Part shown: piece by piece, positions 1-11,479 of the stretch
How the letters are laid out: every line of letters begins with the position of its first letter
Position numbering within the stretch: the stretch's first letter is position 1
From: Cycas panzhihuaensis
Lineage: Eukaryota; Cycadophyta
Assembly (NCBI GenBank): GCA_023213395.1
Contig: CM041465.1
Span: 70,377,741-70,441,740, forward strand
Length of the DNA stretch: 64,000 nt
Direction: 5' to 3'
Program-made: the position numbers and the translations under genes
The notes under the pieces: model-generated
What the model was told of the DNA's origin: nothing
Seen by the model: the letters and a program-made list of their open reading frames with translations, nothing else
Databases searched by the model: none

Positions 1-460
1 AGTAAGCCTTTTACAAGAAAAGTAAAAAAATATTAAATTACTATATGTTTTCATGGATCTTCACACTGATGAATATATGTTATGCTTAATTTATAAAAAG
101 AGAAATAAGGAGGAAAAGAGTTTAGAGTTCATTATCCATTACACACAAGTTTTGAAGAAAAGTAATTAATATATATACATATACAAGAAAATATGGTATA
201 TCTATCACTCTTATGACTTAGGGTATAATAACTGAGGCTCACAGAATGCCTCACATGCCTCTCTTATCTCTCTATATATACATAATACATTCATCTCTAT
301 GAGCCCTAATGAGATCTCTCATATTTTCTTAAACCTAAAACTTCATGGGGGTTCATATGCATTAGTCTATATTTTGATGAAATGTTATATTGATTTCATT
401 GATGATGTATGTTGAATGATGATTGTTGTATTATTATACTATCACCTATTGATGAGTGAT
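1..460. other. AT-rich flank of element A, no gene
   Basis: No open frame, tRNA or LTR pair is visible here. The stretch is AT-rich with short TATA runs. It ends at the 5-bp target site AACTG (461-465), which recurs at 10132-10136 on the far side of element A, so this and 10137 onward were once contiguous. Confidence 0.6.
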
Positions 461-465
461 AACTG

Positions 466-2962
466 TGTTTCCCAGCTAGTGGGAATGGACTTGGGACGCA
501 TCGACACAGGTTTGTGCAGGTATATGTTCTTACTTTTCTTACTTATGGTTGCTAAGGGAATTTAGAATAGTTTGATTGACATGTGCCTGCCTACATACAT
601 TTGTTTGATTACTGCTCATAATGCATGCCTAATTCGGCACCTCTTAGCCTATGACGACTCACAGCGGGGGCATCCATAAGCGGATGCGACACCCCGTATG
701 GCGTACAACCACTCACGATATCTCCATGGTCTTTCGGGATGCTTTTGCCAGCTTGTTTATTCATGTTACCACGTGCCATTTATGTTGCAAACCCTTCCTA
801 AGCCTGGTTTAACCCTTAGTTAGGGCTCTTTGCACCATTTTGAGTACTCGCCCACTGCCTGAGTCTTCCCCTAGTTGATGTATTTCAGGCTTAGCCCCTG
901 TTTTTACCCTAAAAACTGATGTTTATGACTTTTATGATATATTTTCTTCTTTTTTAAGTTTCGGTCGGTAATCGGTAAACTAAGCGATCATGGATTTGCT
1001 TGGTACTGCCAAGTTTGCCGCGGTACGACTGTTTAAAATTTTAAAAAAAAGAAACCACGCGATGGTCGTGTTTTTTCATGAATCGCCACAGGGTTCGAAT
1101 CTGCTGGAGGCGCCTGAGGGCCCCCAACGTTCACTTGCTATGCCCAAGGCATAAAAGCCTTTTTCCTACTCATTTGCCTCATTATTCACTTCATTTTTTC
1201 AAGTTTTCTAGAGCAACTTCTCCACAAAGAGACAAAGCAAAGAAACAGTGAACAAGAGAACTTCTTCTACAGCAGTGGGACAGAGGTGAAGTGGGCCATT
1301 ACTAGCTGGAGTTGCAGGGCCATTGATGCCCCCTACGTTTCTCCACCACAAGCTTCACCTTCTCTCACAAATACTCAAAGTTCCAAGGCATTTCTTCACA
1401 AAAAAAGACTACTCCAAAGGACAACTTCTAGCTCCCATCTTGCACGGAGCTTCCTCCTTCCATTCTACTACAAAGGACACTAAAAACCCAAATTTTAGAC
1501 ACCGCTTGTCCAGGCCGCTCCAAGTAGCCAAGGTACATGCATGCATGCCCTCCCATTTAAGGTAGTTCTTGTCTTTCATTGGTGCTTTTGGGTCTGCTTT
1601 TTATTATTTTACTTGCAAGCTCTTCTCCTTCTTTTGTGTGTGCTTTCCTTGGAATTTCATTTGCCATTTGATGCAAGTAGCCTTGGTAGTTGTGGCTTGC
1701 TATAGGGCTGCCTTAGATTGGGCCCATTTCTTCACATTTCTTTGAGACTCACCCTTACCCCCTTAGCTTGCTCTTTCACCGTTTCTTAAGTTAGCCAGAC
1801 AAAGGGTCTTGCACGAGGATTTGAGGGAGATAAAGTGGGTTCCATCCCCATTTCCGTCCTTCTCCCCAAGGGTTCCGCCCCTTGTCCTCTCTCCCTTTAC
1901 TACCCGCACTCTCTTGGGAAACGAGGTTAGGGAAACCTAAGGGAGTCGGTTTGAACTCTCTTCTTGGCGTAGGTAGCTTGTCACAACCTATCTCACCCTA
2001 TTGCCTGCTAGTATTGCTTTCCCGAACCCCGTGGAGACCTCTCGTGGGTGAGTTAGCCATCCCGAGGCTACACTCGATCCCATTTGGTGCTTTTTGTGGT
2101 GTATGATAGCTTGCATGTTTACCGTACGATTCCGTTTCATTTTTGTTATGCTTTAGTGCTTAACTACGTTTTTCTAGCTTAGTTGATTTTATCGCCATAT
2201 ATACATATATCTTGTTGTGCTTCGTAGCCTCTCTCCCGAGAGGAAGGCGTTTGTTGGGATTATTGGCATGATTGCGTTGGAGGAAGCATTGCGCGAGATC
2301 GACCCGTTGCTTGGCCTACCCATATGGTATCTCTTCTCCCTTTTCGCTGAGCTTTGCTTTCGCTTCCTTCATTTCATTTAGTCCTTGCATGCTTTTGGGA
2401 GGTAAGTGTACCCCTTCGTTGTCCGCGATCGACGTTGCATGCACGGGAGGAGGAAAGGAGCGCAACCATGAGGGAAATCCGCCTGCTCGAATCACGGATC
2501 CGTGTACTCTTCGCATACCTTTCATATTTTCTTTATGCTTTTATGTTTCTTTGCATTTACCGTTATAGATAAAGGAACGAAAGGAAAGAAGAAAATAACC
2601 TTTATTGTGTATTCGCTTGCACTATTTCTTTACATTGCATAACATAGGAATAGAAGACTTGTTTGTGTTGTATCCCCAGCCGCATTTTACCCCGTATTCT
2701 TTACACTTTTGGTTGGTTGCCCCTCGCCGCCTTCTCATTGCCTTGAGAAGTAGCGACGCCACGAGGATTCTTTTCCTTCCGGCCATCCCAAGGGTAGGAA
2801 GGCCTGCCTCGCACGGCCACCGGAAGCAACCAGCACCTCAGCCTCCAGACGGCCTCCCACAAGACGGACGTCCCCGCGAGGTATGGTCCTCGCTATTTAG
2901 CCTCGCTTTGTTTTATGTCCTTCCGCTAGGCGTTGGATCATTGCCTCATGGAGAGCGTTTCA
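466..2962 (+). repeat. Element A 5' LTR
   Basis: Starts TG and ends CA and is preceded by AACTG. Aligned by eye it matches 7641-10131 over its whole length, with long identical runs broken by short divergent patches near 655-720, 965-1125, 1495-1530 and 2780-2890. Open frames inside it are not shared intact between the two LTR copies and look non-coding. Confidence 0.92.
1151..1157 (+). promoter_or_regulatory. Likely TATA box of the element A 5' LTR
   Basis: ATAAAAG lies in an otherwise GC-rich part of the LTR and is followed about 25 bases later by a pyrimidine-rich CTCATT stretch, as expected for a plant polymerase II start. The same arrangement is kept at 8302-8308 in the other LTR. This would mark the U3/R boundary. 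Confidence 0.5.
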
Positions 2963-2963
2963 C

Positions 2964-2984
2964 CGCGACCATACTGGGACCGCC
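2964..2984 (+). other. Possible primer-binding site of element A (weak)
   Basis: Just after the 5' LTR the bases GCGAC and ACTGGGAC occur in the order seen in the tRNA-Arg-type site of Tat/Ogre elements, but with mismatches and without the usual leading TGG. No tRNA-Met-type site is present. The call depends on knowledge of the family and is tentative. Confidence 0.3.
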
Positions 2985-3703
2985 AAGAAGGGAGCTAGAT
3001 CCGCTTCCCTTCGTGTTGGTGCTCTTGCCTTTAGGTAGTTTCGCATTCGTGTTTTGAGTTGGGCAACCCCAACGGTTTGCGCGGCTTTCCTTTCTTTTCC
3101 TTTTCGCTTTTCTAACAACGCCGCGGAGGCGTTGCATGCGACGCTTTCGCGCTGGCCATGGGTTTGCCGTTGTTAGAAGACCAATCGTCGCGTTTGCTCC
3201 ATCGTCGAACCCCGATTCTAAGAATGGAAGGTTACCCGTCCGATTGGGCTTACCATGCCATGACTTCGTGAACTCAAGCTGCCCTTCGTCTGCTCCGGAC
3301 TCCACCCGTGGGGGCGAGGATTCCGCCTATTCCCCAGATGACCAGTTCCACCCCGAAGACTGTGCGCCGTCCGCTCATGCAATGGAAGATCCCGGCCACT
3401 GTGAGACCCGCCACCCCACCGGGCGAGCCTTACGAGGAGCGCCTGAGGATCCCCTACTTTCAAGTCCCTTCGACCGTATGGCTATGAGGATACCCCTCCG
3501 CCGACGCGGCCGAGGTGCTCTCAGCAGTACTTTCGAAAGGCTCACGCCAACCACCTCCTAGATGGTTTTGAAATGCTACGCAACGTGGCGTCTTCCTCAT
3601 CCATGCCCACGCCATCTACGACGGTTGATACTTCCGCCACAAGACACACGCCCCATGTCAGATTCTACCCGGCTCCTAAGGCGAGTGCGCCGCCGCCTCA
3701 GCC

Positions 3704-4708
3704 GTGGTCCCACTCTTCTGGACTGGCGCATGGCGTGTCCGCTCCCCAACTCGGTTAGTATGCCTTGTTCAAACCAAACGCACGTGCCACCGCCGAACGT
3801 GGCGCGCGTTCCCTAAGAGGCCTCGAGGCCCTACTAGCGCCGCCGCTAGCCATGTAGGACCCACTCCTACATATGTCCAACCCCAGGTGATCCTTCTCTT
3901 ACGTGCCCCTGTGCTACACGTCACAACCTTGGGGCGTGGCAAGGAAACCATCTCCCTGCCTATGGAGTGGACCCGTTGCACCCATATGGGGTCGCGCCAC
4001 CCACGGGTGGTCCATATGGGCAAACCCGGCCCCTCACCCTCCTGCTTCCGACGTCCAATGACTCCTGGCCACACAAGACAAGGGAGCGCCTCCTTTCGTA
4101 GTTGCTACCGGCCCCTTTCCAACAAGGCCTCTTCTGTGGAGGGATGGGTATGCCACCCCATCCATCCCTTTCGACAGCTTGTCGATCCTTTAGCCTGTGC
4201 AAGGACACGCCCTTTCGTGGACTATAGGTCGACGCCCTTGTCTGTTGAGGCGTTGAGGACTAACTTGCCGCCTCATCCTCCTGAAGTCCCCAAATTTGAC
4301 GGGACTTCGTCGCAAGACCCAACCGAACATGTGCGCAGCTTTTCCATGGCGTGCATCGACTATTGGGCCTATGACCATATCTTGATGAAGCTCTTCCCGC
4401 GGTCCTTGCAGGGCGACGCCCTCAAGTGGTTCTACCGCCTTCCTGCCCATTCGATTTCCTCATTCCAGCAGCTAGTGGACGAGTTCGTCAACTACTTTGA
4501 CGTAGTCTGTCCATTCGAAAGCGGAATGAAGGCGCTTCTGTCGCTCAAACAAGGTCACGATGAGATGAATCGTGACTTTGTGCGACGTTTTCACGACCTT
4601 CTTCATTCCACCAAGGCCACATTGCCTGAGGAGTTGAAGAGGGATCTGTTGTCAATGCACCGCCCAAGTGCATGTGGAAGTCCTCAAGATGGGGGCAACC
4701 ACGTGTGA
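3704..4708 (+). CDS. Element A Gag (capsid region)
   Basis: Open frame of 334 codons. Residues about 190-320 carry the plant Ty3 Gag core: a PKFDG start, a hydrophobic LFPRSLQGDALKWFYRLP stretch, then FVNYF and a final MNRDFVRRFHDLL-type helix. Gag would form the particle and package the RNA. The first 180 residues are Pro/Arg/Thr-rich and unlike known domains, so the true start is uncertain and may lie upstream in another frame (3136-3561 is also open). The frame ends just after the core, and Gag-like sequence continues one frame over from 4668, so there is a frameshift near 4650-4700, either real or a consensus error. Confidence 0.75.
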   Translation: MVPLFWTGAWRVRSPTRLVCLVQTKRTCHRRTWRAFPKRPRGPTSAAASHVGPTPTYVQPQVILLLRAPVLHVTTLGRGKETISLPMEWTRCTHMGSRHPRVVHMGKPGPSPSCFRRPMTPGHTRQGSASFRSCYRPLSNKASSVEGWVCHPIHPFRQLVDPLACARTRPFVDYRSTPLSVEALRTNLPPHPPEVPKFDGTSSQDPTEHVRSFSMACIDYWAYDHILMKLFPRSLQGDALKWFYRLPAHSISSFQQLVDEFVNYFDVVCPFESGMKALLSLKQGHDEMNRDFVRRFHDLLHSTKATLPEELKRDLLSMHRPSACGSPQDGGNHV

Positions 4709-5159
4709 CTTCGCGATTTCGAGGTGTTTGACGTTGGAGGCCATTGAGATCCAGCCGGACTCAAGAAACCTCCCAAGCCCTCACAACGCCGTGAGGCGCC
4801 TCCTCCAACAAGGAGACCACACCTTCAGCAGCCTGGCTAGGACCACCTCTCACCCGACTGAGAGGACCCTAGATCCGCTTACCTCCGCCATTCGCTCATT
4901 CGAGTGCACGATGAAGGAGCTTAAACTCCAACCTCCTTCATCGCCTACCTCCCATAGACCTGTCCAGCAAACTTCTCGTGCGATGCCCCCCAAAGGGGGT
5001 AACACCCAGTCTTCTCAAGCAAGGAGGACCGATCCTCCCCTTGAGAAGAGTTGGTGCTCCATTCACGGGGAATGTTTCCATGACGATTCGCGTTGTCGGG
5101 CACAGCACCCACGCGACGCCCCGCCTCGCGACTCGTCCCCAGTGCACATCGAGGCCTAA
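4668..5159 (+). CDS. Element A Gag C-terminal part with Cys/His motif
   Basis: This 163-codon frame overlaps the Gag core frame by 41 bases and looks like its continuation after a shift. It is rich in Ser, Pro and Thr, then carries WCSIHGECFHDDSRCR (near 5050-5095), the Cys-His-His-Cys pattern found in Gag of plant Ty3 elements in place of a standard zinc knuckle. It should bind nucleic acid. It runs into a basic Ser/Pro/Arg-rich linker that is open in another frame from 5093. Confidence 0.6.
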   Translation: MHVEVLKMGATTCDFAISRCLTLEAIEIQPDSRNLPSPHNAVRRLLQQGDHTFSSLARTTSHPTERTLDPLTSAIRSFECTMKELKLQPPSSPTSHRPVQQTSRAMPPKGGNTQSSQARRTDPPLEKSWCSIHGECFHDDSRCRAQHPRDAPPRDSSPVHIEA

Positions 5160-5917
5160 CCTCGATCAACCCATTCATAGAGACCCATTCCCCAAACATG
5201 GGGAACGTGGTCGTGATGTTCAATAAGGGAATGCCAGACCTGGATAGATCTCCCGATCCTCGCCCTTCGCATGGTAGAGGGAAGGGTGCGCGAAGGTCAC
5301 CTTCCCCTTCGCGCTCCCCTGACCGCCGTGCTCCATCACCTTCGCAGTCCCGATACAAGGGAAAGAAGGTTGTTTAATTGCTTGAGACCACTCCGTTATA
5401 TGCCTTAACCCGGTCCCAAGCTGCTAAAGAGGCAGCCGGTGCCTCTTCATCCACATCTCACCTTGATCCTCTTCCGGAAGCCGTTCCTCCAGAGATTCCA
5501 GCGCTTCCCAAGACTATTCCCGTCCGACCCGGTAGATTCGACTTTAGAAGGGCGCTTACCCAACCCACGGGGAAGGGTAAACCCTTTTCTATTGTTGACG
5601 AGCTCTACACCGTCCGCCGCGGAATGTCCTTGATGGACGCCTTGAGAAGCCGCCCGAGCAACGATTTCTTCTTCTTGAAGCTCTTGGCCAACAAGATGCT
5701 TCCATCCATGCGATAGGTGCTACCTCCCATGGGCCACCTGTCATCTCCTTTGATCCCAGAGATCTCCCATCTCCCAAAGAAGCGGGAGAAGCTTTGCAGA
5801 TTCGTCATTACCATTGATACTCCCGATTGTATCATAAAGAGGACCGTTGTAGATAATGGCTCCTCGGTTAATGCTATGCTCGCGTATGCTCAAGGAGTTA
5901 GGCATAGTAGCTCTTGA
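5093..5917 (+). pseudogene. Element A basic linker and aspartic protease
   Basis: One reading frame interrupted by two stops (TAA at 5375-5377, TAG at 5714-5716). The first part holds SPSPSRSPDRR-like basic repeats. The last part (5717-5917) has TVVDNGSSVNAM, the retropepsin active site written D-N-G-S-S as in many plant Ty3 elements (5852-5866). The protease would mature Gag. The frame shifts shortly after the active site. The two stops mean that no single open polyprotein exists in this copy, although the internal TAG could be a readthrough site. Confidence 0.65.
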
Positions 5918-5930
5918 GTCCGCCCCTTGA

Positions 5931-6260
5931 AATGCCAAGGGTATGATGGGATCGAGAAGTCCTCCGGGGCCTCCCTATCCCTCACCTTAGGAGGGAAAAC
6001 CGCTTCGCCGGGTTTGTACTCGACGCCGATGTGGAGTACAACCTCTTGTTACCGACCATGGCTCGACCGGATGGGAGCAACCGCTCCACGCAATGGGGTA
6101 ACTTAAATTTGTCCATGAAGGACAAGTTAAAGTTGTCGTCCGTGAGCCTATGCTGTCTCATACCTCTCATCCAGCTTGCCAGGCTATTTTTGATGATGAA
6201 GATAGTGATCCTGAGGAGGCTACCCCTTCTATGGGACCTTTGTTTCGTGAGACCGACCTT
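5931..6260 (+). pseudogene. Element A protease C-terminal and spacer remnant
   Basis: Read with frame changes, this stretch gives DADVEYNLLL followed by a Trp-Leu-Asp-Arg-Met segment, then FVHEGQVKVV and an acidic FDDEDSDPEE segment. These are the typical continuation of the protease into the linker before reverse transcriptase in Tat/Athila-type elements. The expected reverse transcriptase does not follow. At least two frameshifts separate it from the active-site frame. Confidence 0.5.
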
Positions 6261-6300
6261 CACGGTCGGACCCTATGCCATGTCATGAGCCAAACCTAGT

Positions 6301-7640
6301 TAGGTTTGCCCCTATCAGCGTGGGTGGTTACGGTTACTTTAGCCGCCATGGGTGATTCCGATTCGGATAGCGAGGGTTATGGGCCCTCTCCTCGACGTGT
6401 CACCCCGGTTTCAAGCAGCACCTGGGGAATATCTCGATTAGATATTCCCGCCTTCCTCATTCTACATTGGCTCTCGAGCCACGGTCCTAAACCGCCATTC
6501 ATTTTACCTTCTCGCCTCCCGAGCGATTTCACGTGAGGCGCCCACGCCGACGAGCCACCAGAGGCACTTCTTCACGCCTAGATCCTTACCTCTGACTAGA
6601 GCCACTCTTACTCAGTATGCAACCTTGCCATGCGATCCGTCAAGGCCAGTCCGTTGCACCCATCTGATTCCGACCATAGCAAGTTTACCAGTAGGCCTGG
6701 CCACATTAGGCCTACTCTTCGTCACCTATCTCCTACCCTGCGTGTGACTACCCCTACCTTTACAGGGTCTATGCACACCCCTTCCTCTCCTCTTGCTCCG
6801 AAATGAGCTTAAACTACCATTTTAAACTGTCCCATTCTTCCCAACCCTGTAGGATGGCGGTTTAAGATGGATTTTTTGTTTTCTTTGTCTTCGGTTCCTC
6901 CTCGGAACCCGCATTCCGCTTGCTCTTGGAACCCCTTTTGTCCTCCTATTTGGGCATTCCCCAACTAGGGACGACGCTAGGGAGTATCGTTGCTCCCCTT
7001 CCGTGCTTGTGATTTCCTTCGCATATTCCGCTATGCTCCCCTGTGGACGTGCATGTCGCCCTATCTTCTAACCTCACGCCTCTCGATCACCTCGCTACGG
7101 TGGATGTGTGTGCTCCTGTTAGACATATGGCCATACATGGAAGGAAACGCATGCATATTACAATAAAATATTTACAACAAAATCTGCATATCTACATATT
7201 CAAGATATCCCGAGGCACCTCAATGGTAGGCCGACCTCGTCGCCTCATCCTTGAGCGTCGCCTCCCTCTTCCGGACGATCCCTCGAGACTTGCCCCGGCC
7301 GTGCCCAAGTTTTCGGTTGTTATCAGTTAGCTGTACTTGTTTTACTTTGCTGGATGCCTCTCACTTCACGTTGCGCTTCGGCAACGGAGACATCCCCTTT
7401 CACTTGCTTATTCCATTGCGGTCGATGCTGCAGACGACGCGTGGCAGCCCCACGTTGTCCCTCGCCTCTATCTCCCTTGTCCACGCTGCTCGCCACGACA
7501 CTTGCCTACGCCCTTGGATCACGTGCTGCTCTTGATTGCTCTTATATATATATATATATGCATGTGCTACTCATGTTTCTTGATTGTCAGCATTCACCAT
7601 CACATTACGCCCGAGCGGTGAGGCTCACGCCATAAGGCGA
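6301..7640 (+). other. Element A 3' interior without pol genes
   Basis: No reverse transcriptase, RNase H or integrase motif appears in any frame; open frames here are short and Ser/Pro/Arg-rich. A short (TA)n run lies at 7543-7559. The bases just before the 3' LTR are only weakly purine-rich, so the PPT is not clear. In related non-autonomous elements such a region replaces pol. Confidence 0.6.
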
Positions 7641-10131
7641 TGTTTCCTAGTGGGAATGGACTCGGGACGCATCGACACAGGTTTGTGCAGGTATATGTTC
7701 TTACTTTTCTTACTTATGGTTGCTAAGGGAATTTAGAATAGTTTGATTGACATGTGCCTGCCTACATACATTTGTTTGATTGCCTGCTCATAATGCATGT
7801 GCCTAACGGCACCCTTTAGCCTATGACGACTCACAATGGGCATCCATAGCGGATGCGACACCCGTATGGCGTCTGACCACTCACGATGTCTCCATGGTCT
7901 TTCGGGATGCTTTTGCCAGCTTGTTTATTCATGTTACCACGTGCCATTTATGTTGCAAACCCTTCCTAAGCCTGGTTTAACCCTTAGTTAGGGCTCTTTG
8001 CACCATTTTGAGTACTCGCCCACTGCCTGAGTCTTCCCCGCTTGATGTATTTCGTGCTTAGCCCCTGTTTTACCCTAAAACCGATGTTTGTGACTTTATG
8101 ATATATTTTTCTTCTTTTTTTTTTTCGCCACTACTGCTGATAAACTAAGCAGCAGTGGATTTGCGCAGCAAGCTGCATGAAGTTTGCATTTAATCGCTTA
8201 AAATTTAAAGAAACCACGCCATGCTGGCGTTTTTCGCTGAATCGCCAGTGGTTCGATTGGAGGCGCTGAGGCCCCCAACGTTCACTTGCTATGCCCAAGG
8301 CATAAAAGCCTTTTTCCTACTCATTTGCCTCATTATTCACTTCATTTTTTCAAGTTTTCTAGAGCAACTTCTCCACAAAGAGACAAAGCAAAGAAACAGT
8401 GAACAAGAGAACTTCTTCTACAAAGAAGGGACAGAGGTGAAGTGGGCCATTACCAGCTGGAGTTGCAGGGCCATTGCTGCCCCCTACGTTTCTCCACCAC
8501 AAGCTTCACCTTCTCTCACAAATACTCAAAGTTCCAAGGCATTTCTTCACAAAAAAGACTACTCCAAAGGACAACTTCTAGCTCCCATCTTGCACGGAGC
8601 TTCCTCCTTCCATTCTATTACAAAGGACACTAAAAAACCCAGCCTTAGACATGCCAGGCCGGCTTGCCCAAGTAGCCAAGGTACATGCATGCATGCCCTC
8701 CCATTTAAGGTAGTTCTTGTCTTTCATTGGTGCTTTTGGCTGCTTTTTATTATTTTACTTGCAAGCTCTTCTCCTTCTTTTGTGTGTGCTTTCCTTGGAA
8801 TTTCATTTGCCATTTGATGCAAGTAGCCTTGGTAGTTGTGGCTTGCTATAGGGCTGCCTTAGATTGGGCCCATTTCTTCACATTTCTTTGAGACTCATCC
8901 TTACCCCCCTTAGCTTGCTCTTTCACCGTTTCTTAAGTTAGCCGGTACAAAGGGTCTTGCACGAGGATTTGAGGGAGATAGGCGGGGTTCCGTCCCCCAT
9001 TGCCGTCCTTCTCCCCAAGGGTTTCGTCCCTTGTCCTCTCTCCCTTTACTACCCGCACTCTCTTGGGAAACGAGGTTAGGGAAACCTAAGGGAGTCGGTT
9101 TGAACTCTCTTCTTGGCGTAGGTAGCTTGTCACAACCTATCTCACCCTATTGCCTGCTAGTATTGCTTTCCCGAACCCCGTGGAGACCTCTCGTGGGTGA
9201 GTTAGCCATCCCGAGGCTACACTCGATCCCATTTGGTGCTTTTTGTGGTGTATGATAGCTTGCATGTTTACCGTTGCGATCTGCTTTCATTTTTGTTATG
9301 CTTTAGTGCTTAACTACGTTTTTCTAGCTTAGTTGATTTTATCGCCATATATACATATATCTTGTTGTGCTTCGTAGCCTCTCTCCCGAGAGGAAGGCGT
9401 TTGTTGGGATTATTGGCAGGATTGCATTGGAGGAAGCATTGCGCGAGATCGACCCGTTACCGGTCGGCCCCCATATGGTATCTCTTCTCCCTTTTCGGTT
9501 GAGCTTTGCTTTCGTTTCCTTCATTTTATTTAGTCCTTGCATGCTTTTGGGGAGGTAAGTGTACCCCCTTCGTTGTCTGCGATCGACGTTGCATGCGCGG
9601 GAGGAGGAAAGGAGCGCAACCAAGGAGGGAAATCCGTGCTTCCGTTCGAACGCCGGATCCAGGTACTCTTCGCATACCTTTCATATTTTCTTTATGCTTT
9701 TATGTTTCTTTGCATTTACCGTTATAGATAAAGGAACGTAAAGGAAAGAAGAAAACAACCTTTTATTGTGTATTCGCTTGCTCGTACTATTTCTTTACAT
9801 TGCATAACATAGGAATAGAAGACTTGTTTGCGTTGTATCCCCTAGCCGCATTTTACCCCGTATTCTTTACACTTTTGGTTGGTTGCCCCCTCGTCGCCTT
9901 CTCATTGCCTTGAGAAGTAGCGACGCGCGAGGATTCTTTTCCCTTCCCGGCCATCCGAAGGGTAGGAAGGCCTCGTCTTGCACGGCTACCTGGAAGCAAC
10001 CAGGCACCTCATAGCCTGCAGCGCTCCGGCGCACGGACGTCCTGCGAGGTATGGTCCTCGCTATTTAGCCTGCTTTTGTTTTATGTCCTTCCTGCTAGGC
10101 GTTGGATCATTGCCCCGTGGAGAGCGTTTCA
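7641..10131 (+). repeat. Element A 3' LTR
   Basis: Direct repeat of 466-2962, beginning TGTTTCCTAG and ending GCGTTTCA, followed by the target duplication AACTG. A 198-codon open frame at 8221-8817 exists only in this copy and is broken in the 5' LTR, so it is not taken as a gene. Confidence 0.92.
8302..8308 (+). promoter_or_regulatory. Likely TATA box of the element A 3' LTR
   Basis: ATAAAAG in the same context as 1151-1157, with the flanking 60 bases identical. This LTR promoter would read out toward 10132 onward. Confidence 0.45.
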
Positions 10132-11217
10132 AACTGCAACACTAAATTCTTCTCTTTTATAATCATTCTAATTTATTTCTTCTTTTAAAACCTTTTGTTT
10201 CATGTTTTTGTCTTAATTTCACCCTTAATTCATCTTTTTTCATCAATTTTTGGGCTTGTATTTATTGTTTTCATCTTTTGTTTCAGCATTTCTCTTATTA
10301 ATAAAGTCATTTGTGCATAAATTCATCAATAGAAATCATATTTTTGACTTTTTAATGAGTCACTTTTACTTCCTCATTTATCGCATTTTTGGTCCTACTA
10401 AAAATGTAATTGATCATATTTTTAGAATAAAATTACATTTTGCATAGCTCCAAAAATACAACAGATCATGTTTTTTACTGTCATATATGCAAAACTCTTC
10501 TAGCATGCCAATTTTTTACATGCCATCACCCAGATTTGATGGAAACCTACCTCTTTCATGCCTAAAACTCATGTAAACCTTATTTTCATCCATCATTTAA
10601 AGTGTATGAACTTAAAGATCAAGTTTTGGAAGTGCTTCTTGAGATTTTTTAAGAGATTTTACTATTATTTCTTGGAAGACTATTTTTGGAGGAAAAAGGT
10701 GAAATCAAGAGGAGATTTTGAAGCTTTGTTTATTTCTTTGTTGATACTTAGATTTTAATGGTTAGTGCTTTTCAAAATTCTTAATTTTTTGTAAAGTTTT
10801 TAGCTTCAAACTTTTTTGTTCCTTGTAATATCTTTCCTATTATAAATTCTTATAATTTTGCTACTCTTTGGTGACTGTTTGTGCTTAGAATCTTTCTCTT
10901 CTTCTTGGTGATATTTGGGGTTCCTTTGTACTCATTTTTTGCATTAGAAATTTGGCTAAAAGGTCTACCCTTTGTGGGATAAAAAAGGAGTAGACTATTA
11001 TGAAGAATACTCATCTCTTCACTCACAAGATAACTACTCTATCCCATTAATCTATAGTTGTCCAAATCCCCAAGAGGCTTGCTTTTATTTTGACTTGTTT
11101 GTGGTTGTCATTGAGCTTGTTGTCCTTATTTCTCTTTTTCTTTTATTGGTTTTAAAGGAAGAATTTAGAGTAGTTTAATCACATGAAAGAAAGTAATCCA
11201 TTCTAAGGTAGGAGTTT
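10132..11217. other. AT-rich sequence between elements A and B, no gene recognised
   Basis: Begins with the AACTG target copy. Several 60-70-codon open frames occur on the plus strand, but they are Phe/Leu/Ile-rich and look like chance frames in T-rich DNA. No LTR pair or family motif was seen. It is probably older decayed repeat sequence into which B inserted (target AGTTT, 11213-11217). Confidence 0.5.
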
Positions 11218-11464
11218 TGTTATGATCCTCCACCATATGAGGTTACTCGTACTACATTTATCCTACATGCATAAGTCTAAGAGATGGGTAGCCTTAATAG
11301 CCCCATATATATATATGTAATGTATAAGGAGATCATCATGATGTATTTTGTAATCTTGTGTTAATGAATATTCTTTAGAACTTCATCTTCTTCTTTATCT
11401 TTTATATATCATTTTCTATTTCTATTTCTCTATGTTAAATGGTAACAGGAATAGGTTCATTACA
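11218..11464 (+). repeat. Element B 5' LTR
   Basis: 247 bp, starting TG and ending CA, matching 13079-13325 at the same length with about 15 to 20 differences by eye. It contains a TATATATATATG run that could act as a TATA box. Confidence 0.93.
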
Positions 11465-11465
11465 A

Positions 11466-11479
11466 TCGGTATCAGGGCG
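11466..11479 (+). other. Element B primer-binding site (tRNA-Met type)
   Basis: GGTATCAGGGC lies two bases after the LTR end, one base off the standard plant initiator tRNA-Met complement GGTATCAGAGC. It fixes the plus orientation. Confidence 0.8.

Larger units (their letters stand above)
466..10131 (+). mobile_element. Element A: non-autonomous Ty3/gypsy (Tat/Ogre-like) LTR retrotransposon, gag-protease only
   Basis: Two direct repeats of about 2.5 kb (466-2962 and 7641-10131) begin TGTTTCC and end GCGTTTCA, and the whole is flanked by a perfect 5-bp duplication AACTG (461-465, 10132-10136). The interior carries a plant Ty3 Gag core, a Cys/His motif and an aspartic protease active site, all on the plus strand. 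No reverse transcriptase, RNase H or integrase motif was found between 6300 and 7640, so the element must borrow enzymes in trans (TR-GAG or LARD-like). GC content is visibly higher than in all neighbours, with sharp steps at both TSDs. The Tat/Ogre assignment rests on the protease-spacer motifs, the very long LTRs and a weak primer-site match, and is inference. Confidence 0.9.

Noticed and set aside
1080-1110. GGTTCGAATC resembling a tRNA T-arm
   Set aside because: No matching acceptor, D or anticodon arms nearby, and the word is lost in the other LTR.
1882-2106. 74-codon frame, identical in both A LTRs (also 9031-9255)
   Set aside because: Identity follows from LTR duplication; composition and position give no reason to call a gene.
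8221-8817. 198-codon open frame in the A 3' LTR
   Set aside because: It is broken in the 5' LTR copy, spans the probable TATA box and transcript start, and resembles no protein.
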